Assembly (NCBI GenBank): GCA_910584865.1
Contig: CAJUCE010000081.1
Location: 1 to 6,158, forward strand
Length of the DNA: 6,158 nt
Direction: 5' to 3'
Source of the DNA: an uncultured Acetatifactor sp.
GTDB taxonomy: Bacteria; Bacillota; Clostridia; Lachnospirales; Lachnospiraceae
Part shown: piece by piece, positions 1 through 5,167 of the stretch
How the letters are laid out: every line of letters begins with the position of its first letter
Numbering within the stretch: position 1 is the first letter of the stretch
Program-made: the position numbers and the translations under genes
Notes under the pieces: generated by a model
What the model saw: the letters and a program-made list of their open reading frames with translations, nothing else
The model's database searches: none
What the model was told of the DNA's origin: nothing

Positions 1-1
1 C

Positions 2-64
2 AACGGGATAGACAGCGAAAAGCCCGACACGTTGGAGTTTGCGCCGTTCATCAACATTTTATAG
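2..64 (+). CDS. C-terminal end of an unidentified protein (partial)
   Basis: An open frame runs in from the left edge and stops at TAG 62-64. It encodes about 20 residues ending in EFAPFINIL. I do not recognise the family. Support for a real gene is modest. The frame is open to the window edge, and its stop lies only six bases from the stop of the convergent minus-strand MocA-like gene, which is tight but plausible for converging genes. I see no hairpin terminator between the two stops. Sixty bases is too short to exclude a chance open frame. Confidence 0.35.
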   Translation, partial: NGIDSEKPDTLEFAPFINIL

Positions 65-70
65 ACTGTG

Positions 71-1018
71 TTATATGAAAAAGCCTTGCGTCTGCCGCTC
101 CAACAGGAATTCCATATCCTCCCGGCTGTCAATATCCTGAAGCTCATGTTTGTCCCGGACAGGTACCCTGCGTATCCGTTCGGGATATTTTTTCAGCAGA
201 AAGCTTCCTCCCTGTCCCTGGGGAAGCGTCAGCAGTTCCGGGAAGCTCCATCTGGGGAACAGTACGGGAGCTCCTTCCGTATCCCGCCAGGCCGGACGCC
301 AGATTCCGTCAGACTCATTTACTGCGTTCAGGGCCAGGGAAGCCACCGTTTCCTGCCGCAGCAGGGGCTGGTCTCCCGGACAGAAGAGACAGCCCTCCAC
401 CTCCTCCGAAATGGCCCCAAGCCCCAGGCGGACGGTATCGCTGCGGTCAGGCAGGCCATGGAGGAGCACATCCGCATCCCGGGAACGGACAAGCTCAGCC
501 ACCTCCCGGTGCCGGGTAACCACAATCCGTCTGGCAAAGATCCCTTCCGTGGCATCCAGGGCCCATTGAATCAGGGGCTTTCCCCCAAAGTCTGCCAGGA
601 GCTTGTTGCCTCCAAAGCGCCTGCCCTGTCCTGAAGCCATGATGACACATCCCATCCGCCCGAAGGGCCGGTCCAAATCCACAAGGAATCCGTCATGATG
701 GCTGCAAAGCTCCTCCAGGAAAGGCAGAGACTGCTTCCTCACCGCGGCAAGGAGACGCTTTCGGGCCATGATTGTCCGGATTATCTGGCAGTAATTCTGG
801 CACTGGCTTTCCGGAGCCTCCATTTCATTGAGCAAAACAGGTTCGTTTTCAGACTCTGCCAGGCGGCGCCAGAGATCGGACAAAATGCCGAACATAAGAG
901 TGCTTTTCCCGCTGTTTCCGGTGTCGGTAAGAATCAGATGCTTTTTATGGCTGCTCTGAAAAGAATTCCAGATGCAGTCCGCGGTCAGCTTGGATGCAGG
1001 CGCTGCGTTAGTCTTCAT
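71..1018 (-). CDS. MobA/MocA-like nucleotidyltransferase with N-terminal P-loop-like extension
   Basis: The protein has 315 residues. Residues 122-305 are a MobA-like NTP-transferase domain of the MocA type. The nucleotide-binding start is IMASGQGRRFGGNK (126-139, Lys139 in the position of the family's catalytic lysine). It is followed by the FGGKPLIQW segment, a RSDTVRLGL stretch near 192-200, and the metal-site motif CPGDQPLL (213-220, Asp216). Family members transfer CMP or GMP to molybdopterin in the cytoplasm, giving the dinucleotide cofactor of xanthine dehydrogenase-type or related enzymes. Residues 1-120 are additional. They contain ILTDTGNSGKST (29-40), which is P-loop-like but has Asp where Walker A normally has Gly or Ala. 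I do not recognise this part; a degenerate NTPase or G3E-like domain is possible. The transferase domain begins exactly at Met122 (ATG 653-655), so it could also be made alone, although no clear ribosome site precedes it. The ATG at 1018 has AAAGGAAA upstream, with rather long spacing. It is last in the minus-strand run after the importer, which hints at molybdenum/tungsten metabolism. The domain call is confident; the substrate is inferred. Confidence 0.85.
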   Translation of the reverse strand: MKTNAAPASKLTADCIWNSFQSSHKKHLILTDTGNSGKSTLMFGILSDLWRRLAESENEPVLLNEMEAPESQCQNYCQIIRTIMARKRLLAAVRKQSLPFLEELCSHHDGFLVDLDRPFGRMGCVIMASGQGRRFGGNKLLADFGGKPLIQWALDATEGIFARRIVVTRHREVAELVRSRDADVLLHGLPDRSDTVRLGLGAISEEVEGCLFCPGDQPLLRQETVASLALNAVNESDGIWRPAWRDTEGAPVLFPRWSFPELLTLPQGQGGSFLLKKYPERIRRVPVRDKHELQDIDSREDMEFLLERQTQGFFI

Positions 1019-1082
1019 ATCGTTTCAAGTTTCCTTTCTTTCGGAAAGTAAAGTATTACAGACAGATCGTCTGCCTTGATAC

Positions 1083-1463
1083 TCAGTCTGTCAAAAATAC
1101 CCTGACTATGCTGCTCAAACCAAATGCATTAACCACATTTTCCATTCCCAATCTGACTTCTTCCCGACAAAAACCGTTTTCTTCTAAAAATGCATCGCTC
1201 TTGTCATTTAAGTAAGAATAAAACAACAGTGCGATTTCTAAACTGCCCATATCCTTGTCACGGATGGAATCATATAAGCTGTTTTCTGCTTCATTGATTT
1301 TTCCGGCGTCAATCATGTCCAACAGATTTTCCAGTGTTTCCTTTTCTTCTTTGCCTTCCAACAATTCCGCTGTCGGAGATTCTGTGTCTATGTTGAATAA
1401 TAATTTTAAAATAGTCCGTACCATTTCTTTGATGAGCCTCATAATATAATCCTGCTCGAACAT
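1083..1463 (-). CDS. Small DUF6483-type protein of unknown function
   Basis: This is a 126-residue acidic, helix-rich protein starting MFEQDYIMRLIKEMVR. From memory it resembles the DUF6483 family of Clostridia; the name is recognition, not a search result. It has no signal peptide, membrane segment or catalytic motif. The middle (about residues 30-75) alternates Leu and acidic residues in a TPR-like, amphipathic helix pattern, and EIALLFYSYLNDKSD is typical of the family. The start at 1463 was chosen because AAAAGGAGA sits at 1469-1477, six bases upstream. The frame continues upstream without a better start. The gene is clearly more AT-rich than the importer genes before it and the MocA-like gene after it, with gaps of 96 and 64 bp. 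It therefore may be an insertion into an older gene run, with its own expression. Confidence 0.8.
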   Translation of the reverse strand: MFEQDYIMRLIKEMVRTILKLLFNIDTESPTAELLEGKEEKETLENLLDMIDAGKINEAENSLYDSIRDKDMGSLEIALLFYSYLNDKSDAFLEENGFCREEVRLGMENVVNAFGLSSIVRVFLTD

Positions 1464-1468
1464 AGTTG

Positions 1469-1477
1469 TCTCCTTTT
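1469..1477 (-). promoter_or_regulatory. Ribosome binding site fixing the start of the DUF6483-type gene
   Basis: On the minus strand the bases read AAAAGGAGA, followed by about six bases and ATG at 1461-1463. This is a near-ideal Shine-Dalgarno site. It decides the start in favour of MFEQDY over a TTG-initiated, 17-residue longer version. Confidence 0.75.
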
Positions 1478-1499
1478 GACACGCAAAGGAAATAAATAG

Positions 1500-1505
1500 A
1501 TTATA
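1500..1505 (-). promoter_or_regulatory. Possible -10 element for the DUF6483-type gene
   Basis: The minus strand reads TATAAT here, 36 bases before the ATG at 1463. I find no good -35 hexamer at 16-18 bp; the best candidates are CTCTTC-like. It is a candidate for separate transcription of the small gene, with read-through from the importer operon as the alternative. Confidence 0.35.
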
Positions 1506-1559
1506 CATGTGCAATAAATGTTGAAGAGCTCCGCAAAATCTAAGGGGTTGCTAAAATCG

Positions 1560-2372
1560 TCAGTTAAGAGCAGCCGGGGAGGAAGCGTCCTCCTTCAGCA
1601 TCACGAGCCGCCTGCCGCCGTCCCTCTTCCTGCAGGAAACCAGGCTGACCTGGCCGTATATGCGGGCAAGCAGGGCTTCCATCTGCTTCGGGCTGTCTGT
1701 TTTGGGGGAAATACATCCCAGAATACGCCCCTCCGAGAGAATCAGAAGCCTGTGGCAGTAGTTCAGCGCAAGGAAGGGGTCATGGAGGCTTACCACAGCA
1801 GCCCCGTGGGTTTCCCGCATCCAGTCCAGTAACAATTCAAGCATCCGGTGGCGGTGACCAAAGTCCAGGGCGCTCTCCGGTTCGTCCAGAAACAGGAGCC
1901 TGCTCCCGGTACAGAGGGTTCTGGCCAGGATGCACAGCTGCTTCTGGCCCTCGCTGAGGGTCTGATAATTGTCACCTTCCTTCCCTGCCAGTCCCACTGC
2001 GGCCAGGGTGCGGCAGGCCTGGGCCTTCATGGCGGCAGTGGGGCGCTCCAACAGACCCAGATGGGAATGAAAGCCCATGAGCACCACATCCAGGGCGGAA
2101 ATATCCAGGGCGATGCCGCTCCTCTGGGGAATGTAGCCGCAAAGCCTGGCCATCTGCCTGGGAGAGCATTTTTCCAGGGCAGTTCCTTCCAGAATACAGC
2201 TGCCCTCATGGGGAAGGAGGCTGCAGAGAGCCTTTAACAGGGTGGTCTTGCCGCTGCCGTTTGCACCCAGAATGCCCAGGAGGCATCCCCTGTCCAGGGA
2301 AAAGGAAATATCCTCCAGAATGCGTTTCCTGCCGTATCCGGCAGAGAGTGTGTTTACGGAGAAAAAAGTCAT
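1560..2372 (-). CDS. ABC importer ATPase (FecE/BtuD-like)
   Basis: This is a 270-residue cytoplasmic ATPase that would power the permease encoded just upstream. All nucleotide-binding motifs are present in order: Walker A GANGSGKTT (36-44), Q-loop Gln83 in YIPQ, signature LSEGQ (139-143), Walker B LLFLDEP with catalytic Glu164, and switch His197 in SLHD. The signature has Glu at its third position instead of Gly, a tolerated variant in this subfamily. Length and the C-terminal YGQVSLV segment fit FecE-type ATPases. I chose ATG 2370-2372 because AAAGGAAGG lies just upstream and MTFFSVNTLSAGYG is the normal family beginning. A TTG at 2469-2471, directly after the permease stop and with AAAGGA before it, would add 33 residues in frame and cannot be excluded. 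The operon position gives the role. The transported substrate is not readable from the ATPase. Confidence 0.93.
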   Translation of the reverse strand: MTFFSVNTLSAGYGRKRILEDISFSLDRGCLLGILGANGSGKTTLLKALCSLLPHEGSCILEGTALEKCSPRQMARLCGYIPQRSGIALDISALDVVLMGFHSHLGLLERPTAAMKAQACRTLAAVGLAGKEGDNYQTLSEGQKQLCILARTLCTGSRLLFLDEPESALDFGHRHRMLELLLDWMRETHGAAVVSLHDPFLALNYCHRLLILSEGRILGCISPKTDSPKQMEALLARIYGQVSLVSCRKRDGGRRLVMLKEDASSPAALN

Positions 2373-2471
2373 ATACAGCCTTCCTTTCACAGCATGGGAA
2401 AATCTTTTCACACTTCCCGTCATGCCGTCTTCAGCATCAATCCCGCTGAAAATGGCGAATGGCACAAACAA

Positions 2472-3560
2472 TCATACTTTTCCTTTTCTTACAATCAGGA
2501 TAATCAGAAAAGGCGCCCCAAGGAGACTGGTGAATATACTCACCGGCAATTCCACGCTTGTGACGCTGCGCGCCAGAATATCCGCGCCCAGAAGCAGGAT
2601 TCCGCCCATCAGGCCCCCAAGCAGCATGGCGCCCGGCCGGTTGTCTCTGGTGAAAAGCCTTGCGCCGTGGGGCGCCAACAATCCTATAAAGCTGATAAGC
2701 CCGGTGAGGCTGATTACGGCGGAAACGGCCAGGGTGGCGGTGACAAGCACCAGAAGCCGCAGCTTACCCACACTGACGCCAAGCATCCGCACCTCTCCCT
2801 CCTCGCCGGACAAAATGATAATATGGCGGTGGAGCAGGAAAAGGGAGGTGAGGCAGAAAAGGCACAGCAGGAGATTTCCTCCCAGGGAATGGATGCTGAT
2901 ACCGCTTAAGCTGCCCATAATCCAGAATTCTATGGAAGCCAGTTCCCGCTCCGGGTCTGCGGTGAGCTTCAGGCACATCAGCGCTGTCTGGGCCAGGGCA
3001 TGGACAGCGATTCCGGCCAGGACGATGGAGCTGTTTTTGCCGGTTCTGTCCAGGGCGGAGAGGGCCAGGACCACGGCAACCGCGGACAGTGCGCCGCCGA
3101 AAGCACAGACTGCGACAGCAGTTTGGGCAGCAATGGCAGACTGGGTGGCTGCGGCCGCCTGGCCGGTTCCTGCCGTCTGGCCGGAAAAAAGCAGGATGCC
3201 CGCCGCCGCGCCCGCACTGGCCCCGGAAGACACGCCGATAATATCCGGGGAGGCCAGGGGGTTGCGGAACAGGGTCTGGTAGACAAAGCCCGAAACGCCC
3301 AGGACAAAGCCGCCCGCAACGCCCACGATCGTCCGGCTGACCCGCAGGTTCAGAAAGATCCGTCTTTGCAGCGCATTTCCTTCAAGCAGTTTTCCCAGGG
3401 ACAGGGGATATTTTCCTGTGAACAGGCTGAGGACGGCGAGGGCAGCCAGTAATCCTGCGCAGAGGGCACACAGGGCTTGTGTCCTGTGGGATATGGTTTG
3501 AGCTCTCGTCTTTTTAGTTGTCGCTGTAGACGAAGTCATAGAATTTTTCATAATATTCAT
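2472..3560 (-). CDS. FecCD/BtuC-type ABC importer permease
   Basis: This is a 362-residue integral membrane protein with about ten hydrophobic helices, beginning near residues 29-48 and 77-96, after a Ser/Thr/Lys-rich cytoplasmic start. Family signatures are clear: RNPLASPDIIGVSSGA (99-114), the coupling-helix loop around GEVRMLGVSVGKLR (255-268), FIGLLAPHGAR (291-301), and LPVSIFTSLLGAPFLI near the C-terminus. The FecCD family moves siderophores, heme, cobalamin or, in MolB, molybdate/tungstate through a homodimeric pore. Between residues 124 and 160 there is an unusually Ala/Gln/Thr-rich stretch. The ATG at 3560 overlaps the end of the binding-protein gene by 47 bp and has a GAGG motif about nine bases upstream, suggesting translational coupling. 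In-frame ATGs at 3551 and 3539 are weaker alternatives. Confidence 0.93.
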   Translation of the reverse strand: MNIMKNSMTSSTATTKKTRAQTISHRTQALCALCAGLLAALAVLSLFTGKYPLSLGKLLEGNALQRRIFLNLRVSRTIVGVAGGFVLGVSGFVYQTLFRNPLASPDIIGVSSGASAGAAAGILLFSGQTAGTGQAAAATQSAIAAQTAVAVCAFGGALSAVAVVLALSALDRTGKNSSIVLAGIAVHALAQTALMCLKLTADPERELASIEFWIMGSLSGISIHSLGGNLLLCLFCLTSLFLLHRHIIILSGEEGEVRMLGVSVGKLRLLVLVTATLAVSAVISLTGLISFIGLLAPHGARLFTRDNRPGAMLLGGLMGGILLLGADILARSVTSVELPVSIFTSLLGAPFLIILIVRKGKV

Positions 3561-4671
3561 CTATAATCGCCTCATTCTCTTCTTCTGGGCACAGGTCAGG
3601 ATGCAGGATACCGCTGAGCCAGACGGTTCCCAGGATACCTCCGGGAACAGGGCTGTCCCAGGATTCGGCTTTGCCGGGCATCTGAAAGACCTGTCCCTTT
3701 GCGACGGCGGCGCAGTCTGCCAGGTTGGGGTCAGCCAGAACGTCGTCCGCCGTGTAAGCGGCATCCGAGGCCAGGATGATGTATTCCGGGTTCCAGTAAA
3801 GCAGCTGTTCGTAGTCGATTTGCGCCCAGTAAGCATCGGTAATCTCCGCAGCCGCATTGGCGCCGCCGGACCGGAGTATCAGGTCCGACTGGTACATGGC
3901 GCTGCCGGCGGTGGAGAGCAGACTGGAATTTCCCGCCAGGTAAACGGTGGGAGCCTCCGCCCCGTCCAACAGGCCGGACAGGCGTTTTTCCTGGGCGGAA
4001 GTGAAATCCAACAGTTCCCGGGCACGGGCCTGTGTATCGGTAGCCTCTGCAATCAGGTGAATCATTTCCGTGAGCAGTTCCTGGTTTTCCGGATTCACCA
4101 GAAGAACCGGAAATCCCAGTTCTTCCAGGGTATTTGCGGCATCCTTCAGCTTCGCGGGCAGGATGACCAGGTCAGGATCCAGGGCGGCGCAGCCCTCCAG
4201 GTCAAATTCTTTGGCGGAACCTACATTGGGCAGATCCAAAAGAGCGGGGGCGCTGATCCGGTAAAGGGGGCGTGATCCGGCTTTTGCTTCGATTCCTACA
4301 AGTCTGTTCTCCAAATCCAGGGCAATCAGCAGACTGGTGGAGATGTAGTAGCCGCTGACCAGACGTTTGGGCGTTTCTGTAAGAGTGACTTCCCGGCCTG
4401 CCTGGTCCGTTAATGTGACGGGATAATGGGTGGGCTGCGCCTGGGGGTCTGCTGCGGAATCCGCAGCCGGGGAGTCGTTGGAAGCTGCGGAAGCATCGCC
4501 TTCCCGGGGAGAGCCGTCGTTGGAAGCATCGTCATTGGAGGCGTCCGTTTCCCTTGAAATGTCCGCGCCTGGGGAAGCAGCCGCATCCGAGGTGCCATCC
4601 TTGTCCTTGCTGCAGGCGGAAAGGGATAAAAGCATGGCCAGGATTAGCAGCAGTGATATTATTCTCTTCAT
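3514..4671 (-). CDS. ABC importer substrate-binding lipoprotein (FecB/TroA-like fold)
   Basis: The protein has 385 residues from this start. It begins with a lipoprotein signal peptide: MKR, a hydrophobic run, and lipobox LSAC with Cys20 as the lipidation site. Residues 21-82 form an Asp/Ser/Ala/Asn-rich flexible linker with repeated SND units. Residues 83-385 are a Peripla_BP_2-type domain: VTLTDQAGREVTLTETPKRLV at its start, then LDPDLVILPAK (164-174), and WNPEYIILASDAAYT (293-307). A C-terminal ESWDSPVPGGILG segment (336-348) lies near where ligand contacts usually are in these proteins. It captures substrate outside the membrane and docks on the FecCD permease. A second in-frame ATG 12 codons earlier (4707) also has a perfect AAGGAG. 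I prefer 4671 for the compact signal peptide. No ferric-siderophore marker is evident, and molybdate or tungstate is an inference from the MocA-like gene downstream. Confidence 0.92.
   Translation of the reverse strand: MKRIISLLLILAMLLSLSACSKDKDGTSDAAASPGADISRETDASNDDASNDGSPREGDASAASNDSPAADSAADPQAQPTHYPVTLTDQAGREVTLTETPKRLVSGYYISTSLLIALDLENRLVGIEAKAGSRPLYRISAPALLDLPNVGSAKEFDLEGCAALDPDLVILPAKLKDAANTLEELGFPVLLVNPENQELLTEMIHLIAEATDTQARARELLDFTSAQEKRLSGLLDGAEAPTVYLAGNSSLLSTAGSAMYQSDLILRSGGANAAAEITDAYWAQIDYEQLLYWNPEYIILASDAAYTADDVLADPNLADCAAVAKGQVFQMPGKAESWDSPVPGGILGTVWLSGILHPDLCPEEENEAIIDEYYEKFYDFVYSDN
4474..4542 (-). repeat. Short degenerate repeats encoding the SND-rich linker
   Basis: GTCGTTGGAAGC occurs at 4474-4485 and again at 4516-4527. 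A variant GTCATTGGAGGC is at 4531-4542. Distances are multiples of three (42 and 15). They encode the repeated Ala-Ser-Asn-Asp units in the linker between the lipid-anchored cysteine and the binding domain. Confidence 0.6.
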
Positions 4672-4676
4672 AGGTA

Positions 4677-4719
4677 CTCCTTTCTTCGTGGGCACACTTT
4701 TTTTCATAAGAATCTCCTT
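4677..4719 (-). promoter_or_regulatory. Two ribosome sites serving two in-frame starts of the binding protein
   Basis: On the minus strand AAGGAG at 4714-4719 precedes ATG 4705-4707 by six bases. AAAGGAG at 4677-4683 precedes ATG 4669-4671 by five bases. Both starts are in the same frame, 12 codons apart. Either or both may be used; the longer product has a lysine-rich N-region before the same signal peptide. Confidence 0.65.
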
Positions 4720-4739
4720 GCCGTGTTTGTTTCAAAAAT

Positions 4740-4752
4740 ATAACGCAGTTAT
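4740..4752. promoter_or_regulatory. Candidate operator palindrome over the importer start site
   Basis: The plus strand reads ATAACGCAGTTAT, a perfect inverted repeat with 5 bp arms and a 3-base centre. It overlaps the downstream end of the -10 box and the expected transcription start, the usual place for a repressor. One arm with its flank (CGTTATAT on the minus strand) looks like half of a ModE site, but the second ModE half is not visible. The regulator is unknown. Confidence 0.4.
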
Positions 4753-4779
4753 TATAGCAACATCTTTTTTCAAAATCAA
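4751..4779 (-). promoter_or_regulatory. Sigma-A promoter of the importer operon
   Basis: The minus strand has -35 TTGATT (4774-4779), a 17 bp spacer and -10 TATAAT (4751-4756). The expected start point is near 4744, leaving a leader of roughly 37-75 bases. That is too short for a classic large riboswitch. Confidence 0.75.
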
Positions 4780-4792
4780 GGGATACTGATAT

Positions 4793-5035
4793 ATGGTTTT
4801 TTTTGACGGTGTTGAACGCAGGAGGCTGAGTGAGAGCAGCAGGTGCGCATTGACAGGGATTGTGTCCTAGGACACTTTCCTGTTCAATGATACCCTGCAG
4901 AATAATATTACCCTCTTTGAGGAATATTCGCGCCGGGAACTGGATCGGGCTGTTGAGGAAGCGGGACTGAAAGAATTTGTGGCATCCCTTCCGGACAGGC
5001 TTTTGACAGTGGTGGAGGAAAACGGGAAAAACTTT
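4793..5035 (+). pseudogene. Internal remnant of an ABC exporter ATPase
   Basis: One reading frame across this stretch matches the middle of an MsbA-type exporter nucleotide-binding domain. It reads FFDGVERRRLSE, then GIVS, an in-frame amber at 4868-4870, then DTFLFNDTLQNNITLFEEYS, and on to ASLPDRLLTVVEENGKNF. The family normally has Gln (CAG) at the amber position, in GIVSQDTFLF, so one C-to-T change explains the stop. The Walker A region that should lie upstream is missing, replaced by the importer promoter. Similarity ends at 5035, exactly before the SGGQ signature, so Walker B is missing too. No functional product is expected. The parent gene was a full-length exporter subunit, origin unknown. 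Confidence 0.8.
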
Positions 5036-5092
5036 AAAAATACTACTCGTCCCTTGACCGTCTGGATAGTAGGAACGGACGTAAAACAGGGA

Positions 5093-5121
5093 TTGTTTTT
5101 CATAGTTGGGTATGGTATAAT
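5093..5121 (+). promoter_or_regulatory. Promoter of the NADAR gene
   Basis: -35 TTGTTT (5093-5098), a 17 bp spacer and -10 TATAAT (5116-5121), preceded by TGG (5113-5115), which makes an extended -10. The start point is expected near 5128, about 40 bases before the ATG. Confidence 0.75.
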
Positions 5122-5133
5122 TTCTTCCAGTAC

Positions 5134-5152
5134 AAACCGATAAATCGGGTTT
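5134..5152 (+). promoter_or_regulatory. Hairpin or operator in the NADAR gene leader
   Basis: AAACCGA and TCGGGTTT are complementary apart from one bulged G, with TAAA as the loop. The element lies between the expected transcription start and the ribosome site AGAGGA (5157-5162). It could be a DNA operator or an RNA stem; nothing in the sequence decides. Confidence 0.4.
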
Positions 5153-5167
5153 TGACAGAGGATTATA

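Noticed and set aside
68..634. Plus-strand open frame opposite the MocA-like gene
   Set aside because: It is the complement of clear MobA/MocA motifs; the product has no recognisable pattern and no ribosome site.
1059..1073. Small inverted repeat CAGAC-AGATC-GTCTG after the DUF6483-type gene, considered as a terminator
   Set aside because: The stem has only 5 bp and is followed by a broken, not continuous, T run on the minus strand. It is too weak to call.
2242..3282. Long plus-strand open frame of 346 codons opposite the permease and ATPase genes
   Set aside because: It is antisense to two well-recognised genes. Its translation is Arg/Ser/Pro/Ala-rich without any family pattern, as expected for the complement of GC-rich coding DNA.
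4672..4750. Molybdenum-cofactor or other riboswitch in the importer leader
   Set aside because: The leader between the expected start site and the first ATG is only about 37 bases, too short for known large riboswitches, and no suitable multi-stem structure is visible.
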